From assembly GCA_965368585.1 (NCBI GenBank), contig CBDUNM010000002.1:1-64000 (forward strand): a stretch of 64,000 nt of DNA. The letters run 5' to 3'. Position numbers and translations under genes: made by a program. The DNA comes from JARRQB01 sp965368585 (GTDB taxonomy: Bacteria; Pseudomonadota; Gammaproteobacteria; Chromatiales; Chromatiaceae). Positions 37,110 to 46,103 of this stretch are shown piece by piece. The notes under the pieces were generated by a model. The model was given only the letters and a program-made list of their open reading frames with translations. It did no database searches and was not told the origin of the DNA. Each line of letters begins with the position of its first letter. Positions within the stretch are counted from its first letter, which is position 1.

Positions 37110-37835
37110 TCACGAAGCGGGATCAAATGAAAAAAAACGCAGCGCCGGCGGGTTCGCCGGCTGCGGTACGGCGACGGCTGCCAAGTGCACCTGATCGACT
37201 CTAAAACCAACCACATGGATGTCGGACTCGGGGATACGGCGACCGAATATTCCTTCGCCAAAGGCCTTCTGGCGTGCCTCGAAGCAGGTCCAGAGTCGCA
37301 CGAAATGCTCGGTGCGCTCAGGTTCGGCAAGCCGTTCCAGCAAGGCGCACTGCGGTGTGCCGAAGACCCGGCGCGCGATCGACAGGATACGGCGTTTACC
37401 GGTCAAGGCCTCCACGTCCACCCCCACCGGCCGAGTAGCGATGGCCAGCACCGCGCGGTCGGCCGTATGCGAAAGATTGAATTCGAGCGCGACGTCCGGG
37501 TCGGCCAGCAACGGTTTGCCGCCATCGGCCAGGGCAAGCCTCAGCCGGCCTGGCGGCCGTCCGAGGTATGCGCCCAGGATGCGGCGCAGAAACAATCGGC
37601 TCGCGACGAACCTGGACCGTGCCAGCGGATCGATGAATGCGCCCGCGCGCTGCTGTTCGGCAGCGCTCAGCTCGGCCGCCGCTTCAGGCGTGAAGCGCCC
37701 GAAGTCGGTACGCCACACATGGACCTGTTCGGTCGCCAGGGCGGCGGGGCTACCCGTGAGCAACAGATCGATCCAATCGGGCCGGTGCTTGAAATCGACG
37801 GTCGACACGACAGATTTCCAAGGGCGCGTTAACAT
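37110..37835 (-). CDS. 4'-phosphopantetheinyl transferase (Sfp type)
   Basis: Transfers the phosphopantetheine arm of CoA to carrier proteins. The 241 aa length is normal for Sfp. Visible motifs are RSRFVASRLFLRRIL, GKPLLADPDVALEFNLSHTADRAVLAIA, GVDVEAL (Mg ligands) and the region W-T-C-F-E-A-R-Q-K. In Sfp the last motif is usually W-S/T-x-K-E-x-x-x-K; the first Lys is Phe here while Glu and the second Lys stay. The ATG at 37835 is 11 nt from the divergent recJ start. An intrinsic terminator on this strand lies inside the last codons. Possible clients are carriers of the exosortase-linked pathway. Confidence 0.87.
   Translation of the reverse strand: MLTRPWKSVVSTVDFKHRPDWIDLLLTGSPAALATEQVHVWRTDFGRFTPEAAAELSAAEQQRAGAFIDPLARSRFVASRLFLRRILGAYLGRPPGRLRLALADGGKPLLADPDVALEFNLSHTADRAVLAIATRPVGVDVEALTGKRRILSIARRVFGTPQCALLERLAEPERTEHFVRLWTCFEARQKAFGEGIFGRRIPESDIHVVGFRVDQVHLAAVAVPQPANPPALRFFSFDPAS
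37130..37165 (-). terminator. Intrinsic terminator inside the 3' end of the Sfp-type gene
   Basis: Read on the minus strand, CGCAGCCGGCG pairs with CGCCGGCGCTGCG (2-nt bulge) across a 4-nt AACC loop, and eight T residues follow at once. The T-run ends 17 nt before the stop codon of the Sfp-type gene. Transcripts ending here would lack the stop codon. Confidence 0.75.
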
Positions 37836-37846
37836 ATCGAAGCAGT

Positions 37847-39601
37847 ATGCCCGATAATTCAACGCATTCCTCACCGCAGATCGTGCGGCGCGTGGTCCCG
37901 TCTTCCGCTTGGTCCGCGTTTCCTCCAGGCCTGCATCCGGTCTTGCGCCAAGTCTATGCGGCGCGGTCGATCTCGACTGCCGGTGAACTGGACAGATCAC
38001 TGGGCGCTCTGTTACCGCCCGGCCGACTGGACGGACTGGATGTAGCGGTGGTGCGCCTGGCCGAAGCGATCGAACGTGGCGAGCGGATTCTGGTGGTGGG
38101 TGACTTCGACGCGGACGGCGCCACCAGTTGTGCCTTGGCCGTGCTGGCACTGCGCGCCTGTGGTTGCCGTGACGTTGGTTACCTGGTGCCGAACCGCTTT
38201 GAATTCGGCTACGGGTTGACGCCAGAAATCGTGGCACTGGCGTTGCAGCGTCAGCCGCAGCTGATCGTGACCGTGGACAACGGTGTTTCCAGTATCGCTG
38301 GAGTCGCCGCGGCCAATATGGCCGGCGTGCCGGTGATCGTGACCGATCACCATCTGGCAGGTGCGCAACTCCCGGACGCGCTGGCGATCGTGAACCCGAA
38401 CCTGCGGGGCAACCGCTTTCCCAGTAAAGCCCTGGCGGGCGTTGGCGTCATCTTCTACGTGCTGCTCGGTCTGCGCGCGCACCTCAGGGCGTCGAACTGG
38501 TTTGTCCGCGCCGGTATCCCGGAACCCGTCCTGGCGGAGTTTCTCGATCTGGTGGCGCTCGGTACGGTCGCGGACGTGGTGCCGCTCGATGCGAACAACC
38601 GGGTGTTGGTGTATCAAGGGCTGGCGCGCATCCGCGCTGGTCGCTGTCGACCCGGCATCACGGCGTTGCTGCGCATCGCGGGCCGCGATCCTGGCCGTGC
38701 ACAGGCCACCGATATGGGCTTCGCGGTGGGGCCGCGACTCAACGCGGCCGGCCGCATCGATGACATGTCGTTGGGTATAGAGTGTCTGTTGGCCGAACAT
38801 CCGGAGACGGCCGGCACGCTGGCACAGCAACTCGACCGGCTCAATCGTGAACGGCGCGTTATCGAAGACGCGATGCGGGAACAGGCCGAGCGCATGCTGG
38901 ACGACTGGTCGCCGAACGACGCCGATGCTTTGCCCTGGAGCCTGTGTCTTTACGACGCTGCCTGGCATCAGGGCGTGATCGGCATCCTGGCGGCGCGCAT
39001 CCGGGAGCGCCATCATCGACCGGTGATCGCGTTTGCGCCGGGGGACAATGGCGAGATCAAGGGATCTGCTCGCTCCATACCCGGATTGCACATTCGCGAC
39101 GCACTAGACGAAGTGGCGGCGACAGAACCAGGTCTGCTGACAAAATTCGGCGGTCATGCGATGGCGGCCGGCCTGACCCTGGCCATCGACGACCTGGCGC
39201 CCTTTGCCCGTGCCTTCGAATCGGTAGTGCGCCGGCGCCTGATCGAAGACGATTTACAGGCGGTCATCCATTCCGATGGCGAACTGCCGAGCGACCAGAT
39301 CAACCTGCAGCTGGCCCAGACGCTGGCGGACGGCGGACCTTGGGGTCAGAGCTTTCCCGAGCCCTTGTTTGACGGCGTATTCGACAGGGTGCAGAGCCGC
39401 ATCGTCGGTGAGCGCCACTGGAAACTGGTGCTGCAGCCCATTGGTTCGAGCGCGGTGTTCGACGCCATCGCATTCAACCAGACACGGCATTTCCCCCAGA
39501 CCCCGCCCGAGCGCTTGCGCGCGGCTTATCGCCTCGATATGAACGAGTTTCGCGGTAAGGTCACGCTGCAGCTGCGTATCGAACACATGGAACCCGTATG
39601 A
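37847..39601 (+). CDS. recJ: Single-stranded-DNA-specific exonuclease RecJ
   Basis: A 5'-3' single-strand exonuclease in recombination and mismatch repair. The 584 aa length matches RecJ. DHH-family motifs appear in order: VVGDFDADGATS near residue 86, TVDNGVSS, VTDHHLAG (DHH proper), NPNLRGN, and the ALGTVADVVPL region. The DHHA1 domain follows with the SARSIPGLHIRDAL and FGGHAMAAGLTL motifs. It is divergent from the Sfp-type gene with an 11 nt gap, so the two must share or overlap promoter DNA. Confidence 0.95.
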   Translation: MPDNSTHSSPQIVRRVVPSSAWSAFPPGLHPVLRQVYAARSISTAGELDRSLGALLPPGRLDGLDVAVVRLAEAIERGERILVVGDFDADGATSCALAVLALRACGCRDVGYLVPNRFEFGYGLTPEIVALALQRQPQLIVTVDNGVSSIAGVAAANMAGVPVIVTDHHLAGAQLPDALAIVNPNLRGNRFPSKALAGVGVIFYVLLGLRAHLRASNWFVRAGIPEPVLAEFLDLVALGTVADVVPLDANNRVLVYQGLARIRAGRCRPGITALLRIAGRDPGRAQATDMGFAVGPRLNAAGRIDDMSLGIECLLAEHPETAGTLAQQLDRLNRERRVIEDAMREQAERMLDDWSPNDADALPWSLCLYDAAWHQGVIGILAARIRERHHRPVIAFAPGDNGEIKGSARSIPGLHIRDALDEVAATEPGLLTKFGGHAMAAGLTLAIDDLAPFARAFESVVRRRLIEDDLQAVIHSDGELPSDQINLQLAQTLADGGPWGQSFPEPLFDGVFDRVQSRIVGERHWKLVLQPIGSSAVFDAIAFNQTRHFPQTPPERLRAAYRLDMNEFRGKVTLQLRIEHMEPV

Positions 39602-39695
39602 TGGAAGACGCCGGAAAGCACGCGCGCACCACGGTGGGTACCGCGCGGCAGTGCCGCTGCCCCTGCACCCCCTATGCTATCGAACGGTGTGCGTC

Positions 39696-40193
39696 ATGAT
39701 CGAAAACGGCACGGAGGGCAAGCCGAGCAAGTCGCAGCTAAAACGCGACATGCATGCCATGCAGGAACTGGCGGCCGAACTGTCGACGCTCTCGGACAAG
39801 GAACTGAGTCGCTTGGGCATCGGTTCGGTGGCGATTAGTGCCTTGGCAGCGATTCGTCCCATGCGTGCTTCCGGCGCTAGGAAGCGGCAAATCAAATACG
39901 CCGCGAAGCTGCTACGCAACGAAGACATTACGGCAGCGCAACGCTTGTTCGTCACCCGCGACGCGGCTAAAGCGGAGGCCAACAGCCGCTTTCGTGCCGT
40001 GGAACGTTGGCGGGATCGGCTGTTGGAGCAAGGCGACACCGCCCTGTGTGAATTGTTGGAACAACATCCAAATTTCGATCGTCGGCAATTAAGTCAATTG
40101 ATCCGCGGCGCACAACGGGAGCGAGATCTGGACAATACTGCGGTAAGCGCGCGTAAACTTTTTAGGCTCCTGCGTGACGAATTGATCGGCTAG
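39696..40193 (+). CDS. darP: Dual-action ribosomal maturation protein DarP (YjgA)
   Basis: A 165 aa helical protein that helps late assembly of the 50S ribosomal subunit. The start KPSKSQLKRDMHAMQELAAEL and the body RKRQIKYAAKLLRNED and QLIRGAQRERD are characteristic of the DUF615/YjgA family, and the length is usual. The ATG at 39696 was taken from the family start; an upstream in-frame extension to 39651 has no support. It follows recJ by 94 nt. Confidence 0.93.
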   Translation: MIENGTEGKPSKSQLKRDMHAMQELAAELSTLSDKELSRLGIGSVAISALAAIRPMRASGARKRQIKYAAKLLRNEDITAAQRLFVTRDAAKAEANSRFRAVERWRDRLLEQGDTALCELLEQHPNFDRRQLSQLIRGAQRERDLDNTAVSARKLFRLLRDELIG

Positions 40194-40343
40194 CCGGACT
40201 AACGGGGTTTTCGTTTTCGCGACCGGCGAAAATGAGCTAACTCAATGGTCGGGAATAAAAATCGACATTGGCGACGAATAGGCTGGATTTCTGCTGGCTA
40301 CCCTACTATATTGCGTTGCAACAATTTAGCGGATCATACAACT

Positions 40344-40724
40344 ATGGCGAACTCAACCGATCGTCCGGTTTTCTTGAACCTGCTCGAAATCAAACTGCCC
40401 GTCGCGGGCTACATGTCTATACTTCACCGGGTCAGCGGCGTGTTGATGTTCGTCGCGACGCCGTTGATGATCTACCTGCTCGATTTGTCGCTGGCCGGAG
40501 AACAGGGCTTCGCACGGGCGGATGAGATAGTTCACCATTGGTTCTTCGTCCTCCTGATATTCGGTCTGATGTGGAGCCTGGTACACCACCTGTTGGCTGG
40601 CATCCGCTACCTGCTGATCGACATCGACGTCGGCGTGGATAAGCCACTGTACCGCCAGAGCGCCGCCGCCGTACTGGTTGCCGCCCCGATACTCGCGTTG
40701 GTTTTAACGGGGGTAGTCCTATGA
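40344..40724 (+). CDS. sdhC: Succinate dehydrogenase cytochrome b556 subunit
   Basis: A membrane anchor of complex II binding heme b and quinone. The 126 aa protein starts NSTDRPVFLNLLEIKLPVAGYMSILHRVSGVLMF, which includes the quinone-site SILHRVSG motif. Three transmembrane helices follow and the heme-ligand histidine lies in WSLVHHLLAGIRYL. The ATG at 40344 is the family start. Its last four bases overlap sdhD (ATGA). First gene of sdhCDAB. Confidence 0.95.
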   Translation: MANSTDRPVFLNLLEIKLPVAGYMSILHRVSGVLMFVATPLMIYLLDLSLAGEQGFARADEIVHHWFFVLLIFGLMWSLVHHLLAGIRYLLIDIDVGVDKPLYRQSAAAVLVAAPILALVLTGVVL

Positions 40725-41062
40725 GCCGTAAAGCCTCGGGTATCAAGGCGTGGGCCATGCAACGCGGCACGGCAATATATATTGCCTTGTTCTGCATCTA
40801 CCTGATCTCCAAATTGGCCTTTGCCAGCCCGGCCGACTTTGCGTCCTGGCGGGCGTGGATCGGCGATCCGGTGGTGAGCGTGGCAATGCTGGTATTCGTC
40901 GCGGCCCTGCTGATGCACGCCTGGATCGGCATACGCGATGTGGTCATCGATTACGTGTGGCACACCGGGGCGCGAGTAGGCGTTCTGGCGCTGGTCGCGC
41001 TGGTGCTGGTCGGCAGCGGATTGTGGGCCGCGCAGGTGCTGATCCTGGCGCGAATAGTCTGA
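40721..41062 (+). CDS. sdhD: Succinate dehydrogenase hydrophobic membrane anchor
   Basis: The second membrane anchor of complex II. The 113 aa protein has three helices (IYIALFCIYLISKLAFA, VSVAMLVFVAALLMHAWIG, VLALVALVLVGSGLWAAQVL). His in LLMHAWIGIRDVVIDY is the second heme ligand and sits in the conserved H-x-x-x-G-x-x-x-V-x-x-D-Y pattern. It overlaps sdhC by 4 nt and precedes sdhA by 13 nt. Confidence 0.94.
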   Translation: MSRKASGIKAWAMQRGTAIYIALFCIYLISKLAFASPADFASWRAWIGDPVVSVAMLVFVAALLMHAWIGIRDVVIDYVWHTGARVGVLALVALVLVGSGLWAAQVLILARIV

Positions 41063-41075
41063 GAGCGGAGAAATA

Positions 41076-42836
41076 ATGTCCCTAACGAAACGACGTTTTG
41101 ACGCCTTGATCATAGGCGCGGGTGGTGCAGGTCTCAACGCAGCGATCCAACTGGCCAACGCCGATGCGCGCGTCGCGGTGGTCTCCAAGGTCTTCCCGAC
41201 CCGCTCGCACACGGTAGCCGCCCAGGGCGGGGTCAACGCAGCGCTGGCCAATGTCTTGCCGGATAACTGGCACTGGCACATGTTCGACACCGTCAAGGGA
41301 TCGGACTACCTGGGGGACCAGGACGCAATCGAGTTCATGTGTCGCGAAGCGATTCCGACCGTCTACGAACTCGAACACAACGGCGTACCGTTTTCGCGGC
41401 TGGACAACGGAAAAATATACCAGCGTGCGTTCGGCGGTCAGAGCCAGGACTTCGGCGGGGCGCAGGCGGCAAGGACCTGCGCGGCAGCCGACCGCACCGG
41501 TCACGTCATCCTCCACACCCTATACCAACAGAACGTCCGCGCGCGCACGCACTTCTTCGACGAGTATTTCGCCGTCGATTTGATACGCGATCGGGAAGGC
41601 GCCATCCTTGGCGCACTGGTGATCGAGATCGAGACTGGCGAGCCGTTGCTGATCGAGGCCAAGGCCACGCTGCTGGCGACCGGCGGATGCGGGCAGGTCT
41701 ATCGGACCACGTCCAATGCCCATATCAACACCGGTGACGGCATGGCGATGGCCTTGCGCGTCGGGGTGCCGCTCATGGACATGGAGTTTTTCCAGTTTCA
41801 CCCCACCGGAATTGCCGGGCGTGGCATGCTGATCACCGAAGGCGTGCGCGGCGAGGGCGGTTATCTGGTCAACAAGGACGGCGAAAGGTTCATGGAGCGG
41901 TACGCTCCCAACGCCAAGGACCTGGCCAGCCGCGATGTGGTTTCCCGGGCCATCGTTACCGAGGTCAAGGAAGGGCGCGGGGTCGGTCCGAACGCCGACC
42001 ACGTGCTGTTGAAAGTCGACCACCTGGGCGAAGAGATCATCAGCAAACGCCTGCCCGGTATCCGCGAGAGCGGTCGCATCTTCGCGGGCGTGGACGCCGC
42101 CGTGGAGCCGTTACCCGTTTACCCGACCGCGCACTACGTGATGGGCGGCATTCCAACCGATCGGCTCGGCAGAGCGATCGTCCCGGCGGGGACTGGCGAA
42201 GATATCGTGCCCGGCCTGTATGCCGCTGGCGAGTGCGCCTGCGTATCGGTACACGGCGCGAATCGATTGGGCGGCAACTCGCTGCTGGATATCCTCGTGT
42301 TCGGCCGTGCGGCCGGGCTGGATATCGTCGACTACGTCCGGGAAAACAAGAATCATCGACCGCTCAGCGAAGACAGCGTCGAGCAGGCCATGGCGCGCCT
42401 CACCCGCTGGGAAGAGCCCGGCGAAGGCATTTCGGTACGCGGGCTGCGCGACGAATTCACCAAGGCTATGGAAGACCACGCGGGAGTGTTCCGCACCGAG
42501 GAGGTCATGTCCGCCGGTGTGGAGATGGTAAAAGCAATTCGCGACAAGTTAAAAGACGTCAAACTCGGCGATCAGTCGAAGACCTTCAACACCGCGCGCA
42601 TCGAAGCCCTGGAACTGGAGAATCTGATCGACGTGGGTATCGCGATTGCGATGTCGGCAATGACGCGCAAGGAAAGCCGTGGCGCGCACTCCAGGCCAGA
42701 CTATCCGAAGCGCGACGACAAGGAATGGATGAAGCACAGTCTCTATTTCAAAGCCGAAGACCGCATGGATTTCAAACCGGTACAAACCAAACCTTTGACC
42801 GTAGAGACCTTTCCGCCGAAAGAGCGGGTTTACTGA
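41076..42836 (+). CDS. sdhA: Succinate dehydrogenase flavoprotein subunit
   Basis: The FAD-containing catalytic subunit of complex II, oxidising succinate to fumarate. The 586 aa length is normal. The dinucleotide fold is IIGAGGAGLNAAIQLA near residue 11, the covalent-FAD His45 lies in TRSHTVAAQGG, and the active-site parts are FHPTGI, TEGVRGEGGYLVN and the arginine in HGANRLGGNSLLD. The C-terminal helical domain (ESRGAHSRPDYPKRDD) is typical. It is followed by sdhB after 48 nt. Confidence 0.97.
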   Translation: MSLTKRRFDALIIGAGGAGLNAAIQLANADARVAVVSKVFPTRSHTVAAQGGVNAALANVLPDNWHWHMFDTVKGSDYLGDQDAIEFMCREAIPTVYELEHNGVPFSRLDNGKIYQRAFGGQSQDFGGAQAARTCAAADRTGHVILHTLYQQNVRARTHFFDEYFAVDLIRDREGAILGALVIEIETGEPLLIEAKATLLATGGCGQVYRTTSNAHINTGDGMAMALRVGVPLMDMEFFQFHPTGIAGRGMLITEGVRGEGGYLVNKDGERFMERYAPNAKDLASRDVVSRAIVTEVKEGRGVGPNADHVLLKVDHLGEEIISKRLPGIRESGRIFAGVDAAVEPLPVYPTAHYVMGGIPTDRLGRAIVPAGTGEDIVPGLYAAGECACVSVHGANRLGGNSLLDILVFGRAAGLDIVDYVRENKNHRPLSEDSVEQAMARLTRWEEPGEGISVRGLRDEFTKAMEDHAGVFRTEEVMSAGVEMVKAIRDKLKDVKLGDQSKTFNTARIEALELENLIDVGIAIAMSAMTRKESRGAHSRPDYPKRDDKEWMKHSLYFKAEDRMDFKPVQTKPLTVETFPPKERVY

Positions 42837-42884
42837 GGCGGCACCGCCGGTCATTGCGCCGATACCGATAGAGGTTGAAATCAG

Positions 42885-43577
42885 ATGAAATTCCGCGTTT
42901 ACCGTTATAACCCAGAAGCCAACGATCAACCTTACATGCAGGAGTTCGATATCGAACCCTGGCGCGGCATGATGCTGCGAGACGCGTTGCTGGAAGTCAA
43001 AAAGCAGGACGAGAGCTTTTCATTCCGGCACTCCTGCGGGGAAGGCGTGTGCGGTTCCGACGGAATGAATGTGAACGGCCGTAACATACTCGCCTGCGTT
43101 ACACCCATCAGCGAGTTGAAGGAACCGGTGGTGGTTCGTCCCTTTCCCGGTCGGCCGGTGATACGCGATCTGGTCGTGGACATGACCCAGTTTTACCAAC
43201 AGTACAAGGCGGTGGAGCCTTGGCTGATTCGCAAAGACCCGCTGCCGGAGCAGGAGATACTGCAAAGCCCGGAGGACCGCGACAAACTCGACGGCCTCTA
43301 CGAATGTATTCTGTGCGGCTGCTGTTCCACCTCGTGCCCGTCGTTCTGGTGGAATCCGGAAAAATTCCATGGGCCGGCGGCCCTGCTGCAGGCGTGGCGA
43401 TTTCTGGCCGACAGCCGGGATCAGGCGACCGACGAACGACTCGACCGGCTTGAGGGGCCTTACAAGCTGTTTCGCTGTCACACGATTATGAACTGCGTGG
43501 AAGCCTGCCCCAAGGGATTGAATCCCACCAAGGCCATCGGGCACATCAAGTCGATGATGTTGAAGAACGCCATCTGA
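42885..43577 (+). CDS. sdhB: Succinate dehydrogenase iron-sulfur subunit
   Basis: The electron-transfer subunit of complex II with three Fe-S clusters. The 230 aa protein has the 2Fe-2S motif HSCGEGVCGSDGMNVNG with a distal Cys in NILACVT, the 4Fe-4S motif CILCGCCSTSCPSFWW, and the 3Fe-4S motif CHTIMNCVEACPKGL. GAGG lies 10 nt before the ATG. A strong intrinsic terminator follows 35 nt after the stop, so sdhE behind it must come from readthrough or its own promoter. Confidence 0.97.
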   Translation: MKFRVYRYNPEANDQPYMQEFDIEPWRGMMLRDALLEVKKQDESFSFRHSCGEGVCGSDGMNVNGRNILACVTPISELKEPVVVRPFPGRPVIRDLVVDMTQFYQQYKAVEPWLIRKDPLPEQEILQSPEDRDKLDGLYECILCGCCSTSCPSFWWNPEKFHGPAALLQAWRFLADSRDQATDERLDRLEGPYKLFRCHTIMNCVEACPKGLNPTKAIGHIKSMMLKNAI

Positions 43578-43611
43578 GCCAGGCCCGACCTCGAGTGTTC
43601 CGTACATTGAA

Positions 43612-43637
43612 ACGCGGCCGCAGGCCGCGTTTTTTTA
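43612..43637 (+). terminator. Intrinsic terminator after sdhB
   Basis: An 8-bp perfect GC-rich stem (ACGCGGCC with GGCCGCGT, loop GCA) is followed directly by T residues. It is positioned to end the sdhCDAB transcript. Confidence 0.9.
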
Positions 43638-43723
43638 CCGTCGGACCGCGGTTCGCCACAGCCGTTTGAAACCACGCACTGGATTCTTATTCGGTATCAA
43701 CGATTGAACAGGGTGACAAGACC

Positions 43724-43981
43724 ATGTCGGACCCGAGCGATGAACTACCCAGCCTCGATCACCTGCGCTGGCAATGCCGGCGCGGCATGCTGGAACTGGA
43801 CTTTGTATTCGAGAGATATATGGATCAGCATTACGAGGACGTAGCGGACGCGGAAAAACGCATGTTCGTCGAACTGCTCAAGGTGCAGGACCAGGATCTT
43901 TTCGCCTGGTTGATCAATGGCGAACCGACGCCCGACGAACGCTGGATCGAGATTGTGCGTCGCGTGCGCGGTATTGATTGA
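43724..43981 (+). CDS. sdhE: FAD assembly factor SdhE
   Basis: An 85 aa cytoplasmic chaperone required for covalent flavinylation of SdhA. It carries the family hallmark RRGMLELDFVFERYMDQHY (R-G-x-x-E motif) and LLKVQDQDLFAWL. Position just after sdhB agrees with the role. A terminator lies between them, so levels may be set separately. Confidence 0.93.
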   Translation: MSDPSDELPSLDHLRWQCRRGMLELDFVFERYMDQHYEDVADAEKRMFVELLKVQDQDLFAWLINGEPTPDERWIEIVRRVRGID

Positions 43982-43993
43982 ACGGAGGTGACG

Positions 43994-44056
43994 ATGGTCA
44001 AACGCCATTCGATCGCGCGGCGCGCCTGCCTGAAAACTATATATTGCTGGACTTGA
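43994..44056 (+). CDS. Very short ORF after sdhE, probably a truncated gene
   Basis: A 20-codon frame (MVKRHSIARRACLKTIYCWT) begins 12 nt after sdhE with an excellent GGAGG site 5 nt before the ATG. The quality of the ribosome site suggests a gene once followed sdhE here, as CptA/YgfX-like genes do in related bacteria, and was cut off. The product is not recognised, and the next 180 nt hold nothing coding. Confidence 0.3.
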   Translation: MVKRHSIARRACLKTIYCWT

Positions 44057-44237
44057 CCCCTTGCACTTAAGCACGGACGAATCCTCTGATGAATGAAGGC
44101 GGGTTAAGACTTGGTCCGCATCGTTTGATTCTAATCAGGCCAGTGGGGATCAGGCACCGATGCATTCGGCGTCTATGCTTTGCAGGTAACCTCATGTCTA
44201 TGCGGTTGCCTTGAATAAAGAGGAAGGAGACTGGCGA

Positions 44238-44831
44238 ATGGGCGCAGGCGTCATTCCGTTTTGTGTGTTGAACGGCACGGTTCATTTCCTGTTCCAGCGA
44301 GTGTTCGCCGGCAGAAAGACCGGGTACCTGATCGATTTCGGCGGCGGCATGTCCACCGGTGAAGACTACATGGAAACGGCCATGCGGGAGTTCGTCGAAG
44401 AGACCGAAACGATGTTTTTTTCACCCGATGTGAAGACGGCTTCGCGAACGTCCAAGGCCATCGAGGACCAGATGTCGATCATCCATAAACTGTTCGACGA
44501 AACCATGCGGGAGCACCCCGAGTGGTGGTGCCGAAGAGTGCCGGGTCCGGGAAAGAAGCCGAAAGACTGGCGAACCTATTTCATCGAGTTCGCGTTCAGG
44601 GATGTTACACCTTGCAACAGGGAGTGGGCGGAAGACACCTCGGGCCGCTTCAAGAAACGGCGTGAACTGGTGTGGGTAGCGTCGGATGAATTGCTTGACA
44701 TCTGTCGGCGGTCACCCGACCGGCTGTGGAAGCGCGTGCGCCAGCTTGCGGGCCTGGAGCACACGGTTCGGACGATCAAGTCGAGCAAGGAGGCAAGCCG
44801 CTACGCCGACAGTGCTACCAGGAGATTTTGA
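44238..44831 (+). CDS. NUDIX-domain hydrolase
   Basis: A 197 aa protein with a clear NUDIX box (GGMSTGEDYMETAMREFVEE, residues about 35-54), which binds Mg and hydrolyses nucleoside diphosphate-linked compounds. The start GAGVIPFCVLNGTVHFLFQRV is the usual first strand of the fold. The insert after the box (about residues 60-105) is longer than in simple MutT proteins, so the substrate cannot be guessed. The ATG at 44238 has AAGGAG 8 nt upstream and is preferred to the TTG at 44211. The 3' end overlaps the convergent CNNM/CBS gene by 17 nt. Confidence 0.83.
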   Translation: MGAGVIPFCVLNGTVHFLFQRVFAGRKTGYLIDFGGGMSTGEDYMETAMREFVEETETMFFSPDVKTASRTSKAIEDQMSIIHKLFDETMREHPEWWCRRVPGPGKKPKDWRTYFIEFAFRDVTPCNREWAEDTSGRFKKRRELVWVASDELLDICRRSPDRLWKRVRQLAGLEHTVRTIKSSKEASRYADSATRRF

Positions 44832-46053
44832 CTTCCTGGATGGCCTGGGGCGTACCGCGGTGAACGGTGAAGCGGATGTTCTTGAACTCAATCGTGGTGC
44901 CCACCTTGGGCACATCCTTGGCTTTGTCCAACAGGAAGCCGGCCAGGCTCGCGTACCGGCCCTGCGGCAGGTTTAGATCCAGTTCGGCGACGAGATCGTC
45001 CAGGTCGATCCTGGCGCTCACCAGATAGGTATTGTTTTCCAGGCGCTTGATCCATTGCGTCGCCTGTTCCCGGTCGTCGTACTCGTCCTGGATATCTTTC
45101 ACCACCTCTTCGAGAATATCTTCGATGCTGACGATACCCTCGGCACCGCCGAATTCATCCACCACCACGGTCATCTGCTCGCCCGCCTTGCGCATTCCGA
45201 GCAACAGGCTCTGGATGGTCTTGCCGGGGGCGACGTAGGTCGCCGGCTTGACGTAGGGCAGGATCGGCTCCGCGTCGTCTACACCGAGAAGTTCCAGGGC
45301 GTTGACGATCCCGACGATACGGTCTACCCGTTCCTGGTAGACCGGAATGCGCACATGCGCTTTGTCGATTGCCACCCTGCGTGCCTCACCGCAGGTTGCC
45401 CCGTGCTCCAGGGCCGCGACGTCGATCAGCGGCATCATGACCTCGCGGGCCGTCGTCTCGCCGAAATTGAACAGACGGCGAATCATCTCCTGCTCCAAGG
45501 GCTCGATATCGCCCTGCTCGGTGGACATCTGCATCAGTGACCGGATTTCTTCCCGCAGGGTGAACGGATTCTGATCGTTGCGGCTGCCGCCCACCAGTTT
45601 GGACAGCAGCCGGGCCAAAAAGCTGAACACCAGCAAAATGGGGTAGAACAGGTAAGAGCAGAATTTGAGAAAAAAGATCGCTTTCGGCGTTATCACGTCG
45701 GCGCGTTGCTGAAACACGCTCTTGGGCACGATTTCGCCGAATACCCAGATGAGCGGCGCTACCAGCACGACCGCCAGCCAACTATACGAAGGGCCGAACA
45801 GTTGCATCATCAGCGCGGTCGCCATGGTGGTATTGGTGACGACCGCGACATTGGTGCCCACCAGGGTCGTGGAGAGCAGCCACTCGGGTTTTTGCAGCAT
45901 CTCCAGCGCCAGACGTGCGCCTTTCGAGCCCTTGGCCGCTTCGTGCCGCAGCTTCATCCGGTCGGCGCTGACCACGCCGATTTCCGAGCCCGAAAAAAAG
46001 CCCTCGGCGATCAGGCAGATCAGCATGATAAAAACGGTCAATCCAATTTCCAT
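44815..46053 (-). CDS. CNNM/DUF21-CBS-CorC_HlyC family membrane protein (second of pair)
   Basis: A 412 aa membrane protein. The DUF21/CNNM transmembrane domain covers about residues 1-190 (FMLICLIAEGFFSGSEIGVVS, VFGEIVPKSVFQQRAD). Two CBS motifs follow (REVMMPLIDVAALEHG; TYVAPGKTIQSLLLGMRK with VVDEFGGAEGIVSIEDILEEVV). The C-terminal CorC_HlyC domain (NLPQGRYASLAGFLL) closes it. Such proteins act in Mg/Co homeostasis and are often misnamed hemolysins. It is paralogous to the gene 50 nt upstream in the same operon. Start ATG with GAGG 5 nt upstream. Confidence 0.9.
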   Translation of the reverse strand: MEIGLTVFIMLICLIAEGFFSGSEIGVVSADRMKLRHEAAKGSKGARLALEMLQKPEWLLSTTLVGTNVAVVTNTTMATALMMQLFGPSYSWLAVVLVAPLIWVFGEIVPKSVFQQRADVITPKAIFFLKFCSYLFYPILLVFSFLARLLSKLVGGSRNDQNPFTLREEIRSLMQMSTEQGDIEPLEQEMIRRLFNFGETTAREVMMPLIDVAALEHGATCGEARRVAIDKAHVRIPVYQERVDRIVGIVNALELLGVDDAEPILPYVKPATYVAPGKTIQSLLLGMRKAGEQMTVVVDEFGGAEGIVSIEDILEEVVKDIQDEYDDREQATQWIKRLENNTYLVSARIDLDDLVAELDLNLPQGRYASLAGFLLDKAKDVPKVGTTIEFKNIRFTVHRGTPQAIQEVKISW

Positions 46054-46103
46054 ACGGCCTCGAACTCTATGCAGGGGTTGTCGGACACGCGTTGCGGCGC
46101 CGC

